Shown: positions 25,266-37,039, numbered from the stretch's first letter. The stretch: 64,000 nucleotides of DNA from Sisyra terminalis (GCA_958496175.1 OY292275.1:55691701-55755700), one strand, 5' to 3'. Notes: generated by a model not told the origin, from the letters alone. Made by a program: numbers and translations.

Positions 25266-25563
25266 TTCACAAAAATAAAATTTATAATGTATAATATTTA
25301 ACAAGAATTGTTTCTGTAAATAATTAAAGTTTTTATTATCTTAATTTAAAATATAAATCGATTAATTAAATCTAACTATTTATCCTACCTGTAAATAATT
25401 AAAGAAACAACATTCAATGTTAATAATTACAATATTTCTTTAAATTATTAATTATTACTAATTGAAACGTCTTCGCAACTTATTGACATATGTTTCTATG
25501 GATTTTGAAATAGTGGGCTCAATCCAATTAATGTAAGGATTTTTCCAATTTTATTTTTGTGAA

Positions 25564-25612
25564 TCAAGAAGCCTGAGGAAGTTACGATTAGTAACGAAAC
25601 GTAGCTAATTGA
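25564..25612 (+). ncRNA. hammerhead-type ribozyme motif (f)
   Basis: TCAA-GA-AGC forms the 5' side of stem I and pairs with GCT-AA-TTGA downstream (4 + 3 pairs around a 2x2 internal loop). The core is CTGAGGA (25573-25579), extra A, stem II GTTAC/GTAAC with loop GATTA, GAAA (25596-25599), C, then GTA as the cleavage triplet, with predicted cleavage after 25603. ACGT across stem III is self-complementary, favouring a dimeric form. All core positions are present. Confidence 0.65.
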
Positions 25613-26567
25613 ATAATACAAATATTAAATAAAAAATAAAAATCAAAAAGATCTTAAATAACCTGAAATTTCTTCTTATTTAAAAAATAGTTCAGAATCA
25701 TATTCAATTTTTTTTCTATTTTCTATGTTTTCTAAGTTGTTGAAAGGCAAAGACATGCGTCTGGAACTTTTACTATTATATTATATTATTTTATTTCTTT
25801 TTTTGTATATATATGAGTAGACCATTAAAAATATTTTTTTTACGCTTAAACGATACTTTACTAGCATATCATTATTAAATTGGTTTGTGAATTTGCTTCA
25901 TAATTTTATTTAAAACTGGATTTTTATAATGCTATTCAAATATTTCCAAAATGCGTGTCGATTTTGTCGTTCAATTGGCAACAACCTTGTCTTTCACCAC
26001 GGGGGTTCATCAAATTCTCTTGAAATAATGACCTTCTAATTTATTGTTTTGACAATTTTGTAATTTAAATTGAACAATTTGCCATTCTTAATATAAATTA
26101 TCATTCGACGAATAATTTAAACAGACATTGAAAGAAATTCTTTCAAAAATATTTATGGTTTACTAAATTTATTATTTTTTCTCACAATTTTTTAAAGATT
26201 ATCTTCGCTTTTAGATTTGTCCAAATATGGTTTTTATCGGTCGATAAGTATTGTGGATTTCGTTCCATCAACGAGGTACAAGCGAAAATTTTCGCGAAAA
26301 GCAGTTCAAAAGGACAAGGAAATAAAAGGTAAAAGTTATGATGGGCTAAGGTTTTTGAGATTTCAAGACGTAGTGCAATTAATTAAAATCACCTAATTTA
26401 TGAGATAATCAACGGTCATAACTGCTATTAATTCCTTCAACTTAATAGCCACATCGTTTATGTCCCATAAAAAGTAAACGATGGTTCATAAAACGTGTAA
26501 AATAACTAAATAACATGAGAAAAATATTGCCATGAACCCAAAGTAGCCGAGCGAATATAAACTATAT

Positions 26568-26570
<3 letters not shown>

Positions 26571-26613
<43 letters not shown>
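26571..26613. repeat. (TA)n microsatellite
   Basis: TA dinucleotide run of about 43 bp. Confidence 0.95.
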
Positions 26614-26614
<1 letters not shown>

Positions 26615-26975
26615 GATAGCCGTAGCGTATATTAATAACGGCGGATAAATAAGCGTCTTCCCCAACCGCATCCCCGAGGACTTGAAATACGATAAGGAAA
26701 ATGTCACAACATTGTTAAAATGCTATCAAATGTATTTGATAATCTTTTGCTTTGTCCTTATGTAAAGCACACACACACACGAGTCGTAACGTCTCCATGG
26801 AATTTCGATTAAGTTGTGCCAAAGCTTTTTAAAGCTCGGCAATGGGCTTATCAAAACTTTTCAATTTACGGCCAGTTTTAAATGGTGAATTTGGTTAAAT
26901 TTAATTTAAGCCTGTCGCATATGTGGCGTGTTTTATTGATATTTACTAAAGTCTACTATATCTATCGACTATATG

Positions 26976-26995
26976 GGGTGGTGGTGGTGGTGGTG
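26976..26995. repeat. (GGT)n microsatellite
   Basis: Short GGT trinucleotide repeat. Confidence 0.85.
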
Positions 26996-28008
26996 CTGGT
27001 AGGTAGATATATATCTCTGGAGATTTGTCCCACGATATTGGTTCGGTTGTGTCAAACGAATTACTAGACTCTTCTAGGAATTTGGGATATTTTTTGCGAT
27101 AAAAAATTTAAATGATTTATGGCGCTGTTTTTTTGGTGAAAAAAATTCAATTCAATTTAAAAATTATGAAAAATTGATAAAGTTTTTACATCTACCATGT
27201 ACAACAATGGTTCTAAATGACTCTAAAATCTTTAATCTAACGTATTACCTTCCATAATGTATTCCCTGACATTGAAATTTACTCAATTAACCAATTTACA
27301 GAAATAAATCAACATTATTGTAACCTCCTTTTATTTGGTGAGCTTTCCATGTTCCATGAGCTTTTATGTTGCGTTCCAAACTATCATTGTGAAATCCATA
27401 AAAAATATTATAAAAAAAAAAAACTATTGAAATGTACGTAATGTTGTTCCCAAAAGCATTGTCTGGCATAAGCAAATAATATTTTAAATCAATATCGAAA
27501 GACGTTTCTTCCATTTTCGAGATGATTTAAAACAAAAAATGAAAATATACGAAAGTAAAAAAAACAACTTGTAATATTTGCAAAGCTCTCTGCTTGATAG
27601 ATAATAATGGATATTGAATTTAATATTCGATTTCATATAATAGAACATGCCAAGAAAAATATAATTGAAGTTATACTTTAGATTTTATATTCAATAAAGA
27701 TATATACTAAACAATAGTAATTCAGTAGCACTTTAGCCATGGAAAATGAAATATCAAGACGGAAAAAGTAAGTAGCTTGTCGATAAAATATAAAGGCAAT
27801 TTGTTCAAAGAACTGCTTTTGATGTATCAGAAAAATTTCAATAATGAACACACAATTCATGGTCCGTATCAGTGGCGTGCATTACATATAGACAAAAAGA
27901 CACTGCCTACCCTACATAAGTCAGAAAAATATTTATAATTTTGTTCTGATAACTAGTTTTATTTTCTTTACGAGTACTATCAAATATCAATAAGGAAAAA
28001 AATCTTAA

Positions 28009-28771
28009 GGGAGTATTCTAGTCTAGAGGCATGAATTTTAGGTAATTTTTGAAGTGTCATAAAAAATAGCCAATTAATATTTTTAGTATACATTTTTTTA
28101 TCAGTTATTTATTAACGTTTCAAGAATACAGAAAAAAATAAGAAAAGTTAAAAATTTGAAAAATTAGCAGCTGATGAAGTGGGGGGTCTCAAAAAATTGG
28201 CACGTGACCATACCCACGATTTCAACCCTCCTAGTAATCTGACTCCCCCCAAAAAAAAAAGACTATTAATCTAGAATAATGTCGCAATGTCTGGAACTAC
28301 GGAAAAGTATAAGAAAAATTTTCACGAAATGGCGAGTGCCTGAAAAAAAAAATTTTTGTACCACTTTTTTTGACTGTTTCGAATTTTTTAAAAATAGCAA
28401 AAATAAAAATTTGGGGATGGGGATAGTTCCAGACATAGACAAGTCTATAAAGAAGACTCTCTAAAAATTTCAGGTAAATCGGTTCAGTAGAACCTGAGAA
28501 ATCGTGGGTATCGTTTTGAAAAAGACAGTTTCGAGAAAAACGCGTTTAAAGTTTTACGTTAAGTTTCAGGCAGCGTAATTCATAGAATAGTATGTAGTAC
28601 TTACATTCTCTTAATCAGCCATTCCAGTTTCATAAAAAACCGCTATAACTTCGTTAAAAATTTGAATTTTGAAAAATCCTTTTAGGAGGATATTTTTGAA
28701 TATCTAAACTATCGGATTATGAAAAAAAAAATTTTTTGATTTTTTTCAAATTTCTAGAGTAGAATACCCCC
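28009..28771. mobile_element. TTAA-type miniature inverted-repeat element (family Q)
   Basis: The left end GGGAGTATTCTAGTCTAGA and the right end (in reverse complement) GGGGGTATTCTACTCTAGA are both directly flanked by TTAA (28005-28008 and 28772-28775). This is the exact target signature of piggyBac-like elements. At 763 bp with no protein-like frame it is non-autonomous. It is similar in size and design to family P but has different ends. It is inserted inside the hAT-like element. Confidence 0.8.
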
Positions 28772-29319
28772 TTAACGGATATCATCTATACAGTATACAG
28801 ATCATGCCAGCTCATTCGTTCGTTCAATTTCAAGTAAGCGACTGGTAATATTTGCATTGCGATACACTAGCGCTACTGAGTCCAGCAGCGGGAAAGACAC
28901 AAACTATTCGTGCCTAAATATTTATATGTATGCACTCATAGCCCATATGTGTGTCAATATGTGAGTTCGTATAAAAACAATAATAAAAATACAATGCCAC
29001 ACATACGCACGCACACAACCTCATAAAAATACACTATCTTCTTACAACACGACAAATTACGATAATTACCGAAGTAGCATCATTTCTGATTTATTATCGC
29101 TGCAATTACAAATTTGAATTTTATTGATTTCAATAATCGATTTAACAATCAGTAATCTACGTACATTGTTATTGTTTAAATCAAATAAATTTTAATAATG
29201 TATTATTTATTATCTGTATTATTTAATCCAGACGATTATATTGTATTTCATTGATAAAGTTTACAAAATGAGTCTATCTATGGATATTTGTAGTTAAAAA
29301 TATCAACATCATTATTTAC

Positions 29320-30124
29320 CCTATACCGATTAGCCAACAAAATTTTAAAGTGTAAATTTTCCGAAATTTTTTTTTGTCAATCGATGGGAAATCGTTCGTA
29401 GAGGTTTGTGAAAGAAACCGTTTCGTTTGTGATAAAATAGTTTAGCAGTAATTAAATACATAAGATAAATTAATTAATTAGTCATTGATACAGTAAAATG
29501 TTAAGAAAATAAGGTTAAAAGCAATATACAATAACAAAAATGCGGAAAAATTTTGGAAACGGTTGGTTAAAACTAAAACTAAAAAAAAGTCAAAGAAAAA
29601 TATTTTCCGAATTTTAAAAAACACTTACTCTACTTCGTACATATATTTTTTCAAAAATTTTTTGTGTGAAAAGTTGATTTTCATAAGCGATGAAAAAATT
29701 CTGGAGAAAAGCCTGTTTAATTATGTTTTGATTTTTGTTATTTTGTAAATTTTTGGGAAAATATAATTTGAGGAAAAAAATTAATTTCTGAGCTGCCTTT
29801 TTTTTCCATTTTTTTTCGAAGGGGGGAGGTTGTGTTTAGTTTTCCTTAACTTTTTTTTTAGTTTTACATGTAACCAACCGTTTCATAAATTTTCCTGCAT
29901 TTTTGTTATTGTATGTTGCTTTGAACCATATTTTCTTAACATTTTACTATATCAATGACTAAATAATTAATTAATTTTTCTTAATTAATTTATTAGCGCT
30001 AAACTATTTTGTCACAATCGAAACGGTTTCTTTAACATACATCTACGAACGATTTCCCATCGATTGGCAAAAAAAAATCAGAAAATTCACACTTTAAAAT
30101 TTTGTTGGCTAATCGGTTTAGGGT
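29320..30124. mobile_element. foldback element with 11-bp target duplication
   Basis: Arms of about 280 bp are inverted: CCGATTAGCCAACAAAATTT at left has its complement at right, and GGAAATCGTTCGTAGA, AAACCGTTTCG and CAATATACAATAACAAAAAT also recur inverted. The direct repeat TCATTATTTAC flanks both ends (29309-29319 and 30125-30135). A target duplication of 9-11 bp suggests Mutator-like or foldback elements. The 61-codon frame at 29563-29748 lies in the loop and has no recognisable features. Confidence 0.75.
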
Positions 30125-30241
30125 TCATTATTTACTCATTATAACGACGATCTAAAACCAACATGCTGCATTTTTGATTATATTAAAGTAGCTTTTAAAA
30201 ATTTCTGCCTACCCTGCCTAAGATCTCTGTGCACGCCACTG

Positions 30242-31378
30242 CACACAGGTGAGATTTTTCTACTTGGAAGTTCATTTTACGTGGAAAAAATAAAAAATAA
30301 AATAAAAACTCTATATTTGCGGAGCCATTCAATGCATTTCTTTGGTCGAGATATCGTCTCGTTTCCTTGAACTATATTTACTATCGTGTTTTAGTTATGT
30401 TTTCAAACTGCAAATTAAATTCTTTCTTCGTATATTAGAGCAGTCTATTTTGTAATGGTTATTATTACGTTTAGCTATTACGTTGAAAACCACCTTATCG
30501 GGATTATGACATTTACGCTTCGTTTAACGTTTATTTATGACAACTATCAGTGCTGTGATGTAGTTTTCGCTAGCAATATTAATAAAATAGATTTGTTAAA
30601 TGATGCAAATTTTATTGCGGAAAAATCGAAGAAAAGATTAAATGTTTTTTATGAGGGAATGCAAAAAATAGGATTGGTATTACTAATGCATTTTATAGAA
30701 AGCATAATAGTTTTTAAGGCCCTTTAGAACTAATGCCGTATGCATTACAAGTACCATTATAATTGACGTTTTTTGATGCTAATGTTAAGAGTTCTGAAAG
30801 AAAATTATTTGTCCCTTGTATTTTTTTCTAGACGCCATTTAAATGTTTTTGTTTGAATATTTTTCGGAAAAATGCTGTTCCAAAAAAAAAAAAACTCTAT
30901 ATGGAGCATTTTTCAAATATTTTAATATCATTTTTTGCGTCATATTTGTTCCCAAATCACAAGCGGTGGTTCCGAGTAAAAAGATTAAGATCCAATGAGA
31001 AAGTTATTGTGGAATCCGAGTAGTATTTCGAAGGCTTGAATATTCCGTACTATTGAAAAGGGTAGAATAAATATAACTTTACCAAAAAAAACTTCTTTTT
31101 TTTGCCTTAAAAAACAAGGTACTTTTCAGCCCATAAGTAGGGTAGGGTGGATTCACTCATGTTCACTGATGATTTTATATATTTATCATTGATTACTTTA
31201 ATTTGGAAAATTCTAAGGTTCAAAGTAATAAAAGAAAAAGGGTTGAAATTTTTTCTGTTTGGTTAGTACAGTTTAAAGTTTCAGTAAAATGGATGCACTA
31301 AACAGGAGCAAATTATAGTGGTGGTAGGTTCTTAAAAGGGTAGCAATTTTGGAACTTCGAAAAAAATCTTCATTTTTA
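30242..31378. other. no gene seen
   Basis: 30242-30760 is less AT-biased. The 90-codon frame at 30455-30727 is uninterrupted but matches nothing I recognise. AAGTAGGGTAGGGTGG near 31135 resembles a family G terminus and may be a relic. Confidence 0.35.
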
Positions 31379-32327
31379 AGTAGGGTAGAGTTGGGTTTAA
31401 AGGTCCAATTTTACTATTCTGTATTATATTGTGAAAACCAACCCTACTAATTGGAAACGTATAATGCTAACCAAACAAACAAATATCTAGCGATGTTTAG
31501 TTTAATTTTTAATGAAATTATCTTAATAGAAGTTTGTCGTTTTTAATTTTTTCTAGACCTTATCGTTTGTCTCTTTTTGTCCCCTAGTGGGGGCAAAAAT
31601 GGACGGGTAAGGGGTAAAAAGGTCCTGTATTTATGTTAAGTATCTGACAGGTGTTATGAATTAATAACAGTATTTGAATCAATGAAATATTTCTGGATGT
31701 TTATTTGGAAAATTTTATTAGTCATTTTAAACATACCATAAAACTCTTCTTTTTTTATAATATTATTAACATTAATTGTAACATAAGTAATATTTTTTTA
31801 ATCCTTTATCTTAACTTAATTAAGGTCATCATTTCCTGAATCACAATTATGACAAACGAAGAAAACGAATCTTCGGGTAGAAATACAGTTTTCATGGGTC
31901 CATTGCTTGCAAAGATTGCGTTGAATCCAACTTTCACGTGGCTGGGTAAGGGAAAGGTCCACGTGGACCTTTTTACCCCAATTACATTCAAGTGTTTTTG
32001 CTAGGTTATAACTAGTTTACTGTTTAAATTAGCTAAAAACTAATAATAAATCCTGAAATACAACTAAATCTCATATACTATTAAATTATGTTTTAGTCTA
32101 GTCGAAGCAATATTACTGCTGGAAACCGAAAAGAATAATAATTAAAAAAATTTCTTCGTAGAATATCCAGGTACCATCGTAAATCTCCTATCTGTGATGA
32201 AGCTTAACTACCAGGATCCCTACCATCCCTACCATAATAGTTAAATAGAGCAATAAGCCACTAGTGTTTTATATACTCATGGTGGACCTTTATACCCGCG
32301 GACCTTTAAGCCCCACTCTACTTTACT
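31379..32327. mobile_element. family G transposon, decayed
   Basis: The left end is AGTAGGGTAGAGTTGGGTTT followed by AAAGGTCC. The right end in reverse complement is AGTAAAGTAGAGTGGGGCTT followed by AAAGGTCC. TA occurs just inside both ends, so a TA-target (Tc1/mariner/pogo-like) element is possible. A PHD-finger-like protein remnant lies at 31816-31955 on the minus strand. The right end is shared with the fragment at 23049-23213. The element is about 950 bp, so most of any transposase gene is gone. Confidence 0.6.
31816..31955 (-). pseudogene. PHD-finger-like C-terminal remnant of a transposase
   Basis: The minus-strand frame ending at TAA (31816-31818) contains WIQRNLCKQWTHENC and, 11 residues later, FVCHNC. 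The pattern C-x2-W-x-H-x2-C then F-x-C-x2-C is the second half of a PHD-type zinc finger. The Cys expected just before NLC is Arg. PHD-like fingers are found at the C terminus of several insect DNA transposases, which fits its position in family G. A host-derived fragment is possible but less likely. Confidence 0.5.
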
Positions 32328-33479
32328 ACCAAAAAGGGGCAGTGAGTCCCGAAAGTCTTTTTATCGATTTTCTAATTCTTAGATTTACCTAATGATGATC
32401 TCTTTAGACTTGGTTTTCATGTTTTAAAATGACCTTAGATAAATCAAAAAATTACTTATTTCAAAAAAAGTCTTCATTAACAATGCTCCCAATCAATATG
32501 AAATAATTTTTACACTGTTTGTTAGTCAAACAAAGCTTTAATTCTTCGTGGTAATAGACATAATAACAATATATTGTGTTAATCTTAATATATAAGTTTA
32601 AGCCCAAATATCCCTAGATTTGATAAAACCATTTTTTTTTAAATAAAAATTAAATTTTGTGATAAATAATTGATATTAAAATAAGAAAAAGAGATACTAA
32701 ATATCAAAAGTTGCATTTAAAACTCCCATATAGTTTAAAACAACTCAAACTTTTGTCCTTTTCTGTTAATTTTTGTCATCCACAACAATATATCGACCAA
32801 AAACGATTCCGTTGTTTCATATCACTTAGGACTTTTTATTTGCTCTCCAATTCGATTTGAACTTTGAATTTTTGAAATAGAAGTTTTTAAAAATCTTCTT
32901 CAATTCCCACTGGACATACGAATGGTTGTCAAGAGATTTAAGGTAATAAAAATAACAGCACAGCTAAAAACAAAGCCGAAGAAAATAAAAGAATACGGTT
33001 TCGAGGTAACGATTGCAAAAAGTCAACCCCTTGGGCTTGGTGTATGATCTGAAGATTCATAATGGTAGCGGTGAAACTTTGGATGAATTGAAAAAAAAAA
33101 TGTGTAGGAGAATTTGTGACGAATTAGTTATCAAAAAAGGAGAAACTTTTGTTTTCTACACATAGAATAATTGGAAAATAATTTGTTTCAAGATCCGTAA
33201 ATGTAGACAACCCTTTAAGGAATACCAATACTATCATGATCCTTTTGTAGTTTGCTTCTTCATAAATTAAATTTTCAATATTTAATGTTCGATATTTGGA
33301 AAGGAAAATTTTTTTTTTGCGCCCAAATTTATTTGACAAAAATTTTATTAAATTTTGTATTAAAAATCACTCTTTTGAGTGCCCGATCTTACTAATGACT
33401 ATTTTTTTTTTTGAGAAATATATTGGGGTTTTTAAGTAAGGTTAAATTCCAGTATAAATAACAATAATAATAATATCAT
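32328..33479. other. no gene seen
   Basis: AT-rich DNA with short chance frames only. Short AAT-type trinucleotide runs begin near 33460. Confidence 0.4.
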
Positions 33480-33519
33480 GATCACGGGTAATTGGAAATA
33501 TTTCCAATTACCCGTGATC
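33480..33519. other. perfect 40-bp palindrome
   Basis: GATCACGGGTAATTGGAAAT is followed immediately by its exact reverse complement. AAT/ATT trinucleotide repeats flank it on both sides, so the imperfect inverted structure extends further. No terminator-like T run or target duplication is visible. Confidence 0.85.
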
Positions 33520-33522
33520 CTG

Positions 33523-33557
<35 letters not shown>

Positions 33558-34054
33558 GGGGTTATTGCTCCAAAGAATAAACAAGCAGTAATTTTTAATC
33601 AACAAACAATTGTGTTATTTTATTTTTTACAAGCAACTCCTATTGGGTTTTAGTATTTTGATGTCTATAATATAAGCAATTACTGCTACTTTCGAGTCCA
33701 ATTTTAATCCCCATTGTTAGTTTGGTTTTGGAGGTTTTTTCTACTGAAATTCACGAACGTTTTATCTCTCGTTTGAAATAATTCTGTAACATTAGGAAAT
33801 ATAATTTTGTGATCTTTAAATATGAATTTTGATCGAAAAAAAATACATTAAAATTTTATTGTGTTTCCGAAAAGAGAATCCAATTTGATATTCAGAAACA
33901 ATGGTTTCATTTTTTTCCAGAAAATTCCATTAGAATTGATCGTGAACGAAATTGTATGATTTTCCAAAAATATTATAAACCTTAGCTGCTTTTTGGACGA
34001 CTTTTCGATGTCTTTCCCCGCTTTTTTCGATAGTAGGAACTTATATTGTATAAT
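33520..34054. other. no gene seen; starts with an ATT trinucleotide run
   Basis: TTA/ATT repeats at about 33524-33557, then AT-rich DNA without recognisable features. Confidence 0.4.
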
Positions 34055-34260
34055 AGATGATAAAATTCAGACTTTATTTTTTTAAATAAGAAGACAATTC
34101 AGGTTGTTTAAGATCCATTTTTGATTATTTAATATTTTTAATTATTCAATTAGCTACGTTTCGTTACTTATCGTAACTTCATCAGGCTTCTTGATTCACA
34201 AAAAGAAAATATTTTCTTTCTCTCGATCTTAAACAGTCTGAATTGTCTTCTTATTATAAC
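34055..34260. mobile_element. hammerhead foldback element, one hammerhead deleted
   Basis: Left part parallels 25104-25265: AGATGATAAAATTCAGA, CAATTCAGG, TTTAAGATC, ATTCAATTAGCTACG, then the hammerhead and GATTCACAAAA. The right part carries only the outer arm (GATCTTAAACAG and GAATTGTCTTCTTAT, inverted relative to the left). The second hammerhead and inner arm are missing. Confidence 0.6.
34146..34194 (-). ncRNA. hammerhead-type ribozyme motif (g)
   Basis: Minus strand: TCAA-GA-AGC, core CTGATGA (34179-34185), extra A, stem II GTTAC/GTAAC with loop GATAA, GAAA, C, GTA, then GCT-AA-TTGA closing stem I. All core bases are present, and the core is the more usual CTGATGA rather than the CTGAGGA of motif (f). 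Predicted cleavage follows GTA. The palindromic ACGT suggests a dimer. Confidence 0.65.
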
Positions 34261-37027
34261 ATATAGTATTTTAAAAATTTCGAAAATTCAATAAAATTTT
34301 TGCTTAGAGTACTTATGAAAAACACTTACTATCCATTGAACACAACAAAGATTGATTTTAAAAATTAGATTTAAGAACTTCTATTTTTCGAAAATTCTGT
34401 TCAAAATTACTTAGAAGTTTTTTAGCATTCTTAAAATGTATTTTTCGTGATTCTTGTAATGCATTTTATTTAAGGCATTAACAAAATCAATATGTCCAAT
34501 TTTTTTTTATTATGACCCCATGTCCCTATAAGTTCTCATTTTTATGCCCCATTTTCATGTACTGCTTAATACATACCAATAGCTTATCAACAGTAATAAA
34601 AATTTATTTATAGTGATTTTTTTTTAAAATTTTTCTAAGTCTTGTTTAATTGGATTATTCCAACCCACTCCTTTAATGTAAAATAACAAAAGTGAAATTC
34701 AGTAAAAATATTAAAGTATAGTTGCAATAATGAAATACTGAACCCTTTATAAATATTTCGATAGGTATTTTTGGGGGTTGTTCTTGTTTAGCAGGATAGT
34801 AGTAAGTCATTTGATTCAGCAGAATTTCGAAAGAAATAGTTCAAAAGGATTATTTTGCACTGCAAACTAAGAATAAAAGGGATGAATAATTTCTCCTCGA
34901 ACTATAAAACATTTTTTGTTGAGATCACCTTAGTATAACTGCATTGAAATATTAGTTATTGAACGGATAAGTTTTTAAAAAAACTAAGTCTAACTTCCAT
35001 CAAGTTTTCCCAAAACTCTATCCATTTTGGTGAGCGGTTTTTCCGTATAAGGGTTGGATACATCTAAAAAAATATATTGTTTTAATTTATTTTTTTATAT
35101 CATATACTATTTTAATAAATAATTATCATTATCATCTTTTCGTTTACGTTAATTCCGCTGACTTTCATGGACGTATAATCTCATTTTCCAGGACTCTTGA
35201 ATACCGTAAACAGTGTAAATATACGAGAGATTTTACTGTAATTTTCTGATGGATTTTCCTAAATAGTTTTTTCAATGAACTTATAAACCAAAATGAAAAA
35301 AAAATATTATAAAGAGTCAAAGCTTTGTTGCAAAAAGATCAAAGAGTTCAATCGGTGTTAAGTTCACTTTTGCGTTCATATATAACTTATCGTTTAATAC
35401 CTTTGTGTTCTTCGCCTCTCATCCTTTTGAATAATAAAGTTAACTTTTGACAGTTCCGCAGAAAATAGGGAAACTTAAACGATCCATCTTTGTTTGGTGC
35501 AGAATTTCTAATGTGATCCGTCCGCTGAATATTTCCAAGCAAAACAAGCCGAAACGAAACTGCATCGACGAGAAAACGATAAATAAAATCATTTTTCTTA
35601 TAAATTGTTTGCAATTTTTTTAAGAATCGATAAATAAATGAGGCTTTGCATAAGTAAAACTGCATCTGTTCTATACTGCAACCGGGCGGGTGGGTGAAGT
35701 TTGGACGTGGCGTTTTGCTTAAATAAAGATGTTGCATAGTAGATTGCAGAAGTAAACCTTTCGAGATGTTATTATGTCGGTTTCGAGTTCCGTTTGGCCA
35801 TGCACCTTTCCATAAATATTTAGCATCGTTAACACAAAATATTGCTTCACCCTGTGGCAGTGCATTAAACATGCGGTTGTCGCCCCATCTGCCAATAGAT
35901 ATTTTCAAAGCTTTCCCATCTATTTCTTCTTCCTTTTCCCATTTCCCATATCTCGTCGAGGGAAGCGTCATTGGGTTTTAGATATGTTCACCATCTTCTC
36001 ATATTGATTTATAATACTGTTGACAACTATTTTTATATCCGCCAATAAAACTGATTTTTCAACGTAACCTGCAATACTGTAGAAAAGCTTTTTTTCTTTT
36101 GAATAATAACTGATTAAAGGTGTTGAAAACTTTTCGTGAGATTTAAGAAATTAGGATGAGTTGGGTACATTCTCAGAGGATGAGGATTAGATTTGGGGTT
36201 GTAGAAGGGAGACTGGTAGGCTCCAAGGAAAAATAAGGAAGACAGATTGAAATCCTTTACATATATGAATCTGGAGCAGAAAACATAAAAAATTGTAATA
36301 TTTTTTATACAATTTAACTATATTTCTCGACAATCTGCATAATGGTGCAATGGGTGCATCTCCAGGGTAAAGGAAATAATTTCAGTAGACTAGTCAGTAT
36401 TGGTGATTCCACTATAAAAATCTATTAGGTAGATCAATCGCTGTGGTCCAAAAAGTTTGAAGCACAGTTTTTTTGGTTTTTCTTGGTAATTTTCACTAAA
36501 CTTTAAGTTTTTTTTCTTTACGGTTGGTATTGCTTTGGCTCCTTGAATTTCTGTCGCTATAGTAGGAAGTATTGATAATTAAATAATCCCCGAAATAATC
36601 GGGGAATTGTCGATTGGAATAGAGAATGAAATTGGAACCATTTTTTTCAAAAATTGGATTCCGTATTGTTTTATACATACATCAAGTACATGGACATATC
36701 GTAATTGATACTTTCCTGAGGAACATTAAGCTTTAAGGATGGCTTTGAGCCAAAAAATTTAGATAAAAAGATTATATTTATAAGGATATAATAGGATTTA
36801 CTATTATACGTTACTAGCCGATACCTAGAGATGGTTATGGGATGGGCAAGCTGGGGGACAATCCGGGGCGCCAAATTGAAGGGGCACCGAATCCAAATAA
36901 AAAATATATTTTTTCAATATTTTTTGTTTAAAGACAGAGAAATGAAGTTAGATCAAAATTTTCATTCTTTGGATCAAAGTAACTACATCTAGGCCATTGC
37001 ACATGGTGAAAAAAGACTTTTGATTTG
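34261..37027. other. no recognised gene; contains one long open frame
   Basis: Mostly AT-rich. 35340-36000 is less AT-biased and holds the 194-codon frame listed separately. A GGGGCGCC patch lies near 36866. No repeat boundaries were identified. Confidence 0.4.
35387..35971 (-). other. 194-codon open frame, unknown
   Basis: It is one of only two open frames in the window longer than 150 codons, the other being the Jockey fragment. I recognise no family or motif. It has no clear signal peptide or membrane segment. A local direct repeat (FIYRFL twice, about 25 residues apart) reflects a DNA repeat of CGATAAATAAA. The region is less AT-rich than its surroundings, which makes longer chance frames more likely. 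It could be chance, a single unspliced exon, or a decayed gene. Without conservation data I do not call it a gene. Confidence 0.15.
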
Positions 37028-37039
37028 GGTGCCAATATA

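Larger units (their letters stand above)
25104..25700. mobile_element. foldback element with divergent hammerhead pair
   Basis: Inverted arms: GGTTATTTAAGATCTTTTTG on the left matches CAAAAAGATCTTAAATAACC on the right, and both arms run through ATTCAATTAGCTACG to a hammerhead motif and GTGAATCAAG. About 270 bp of unrelated AT-rich sequence lies between the arms. The left hammerhead (minus strand) has lost a core base while the right one (plus strand) is intact. The same family occurs at 34055-34260. No reverse transcriptase is present. Relationship to Penelope-like elements is inferred from the hammerhead type. Confidence 0.65.
25701..27869. other. no gene seen; several microsatellites
   Basis: 26200-27080 is less AT-biased and looks unique. 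It holds a (TA)n run at 26571-26613, a short CA run near 26769-26780 and a GGT run at 26976-26995. No exon could be supported. Confidence 0.4.
27870..30241. mobile_element. hAT-like element with two nested insertions
   Basis: The ends are inverted: CAGTGGCGTGCA at the left and TGCACGCCACTG at the right. The next blocks also pair (CTGCCTACCCTACATAAG against CTGCCTACCCTGCCTAAG in the local orientation at the right end). The CAGTG start fits hAT elements, but the flanks (GTCCGTAT and CACACAGG) are not an 8-bp duplication, so the flanks may be rearranged. The interior contains a TTAA-type element at 28009-28771 and a foldback at 29320-30124. No transposase frame was found in the remainder. Confidence 0.55.

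Noticed and set aside
28173..28205. CTGATGAAGTGGGG inside family Q as a possible hammerhead
   Set aside because: No GAAA-C-GTH follows and no stem II forms.
30455..30727. 90-codon frame in a unique island
   Set aside because: No motif and no partner exon or splice-site context; its length is within expectation for chance.
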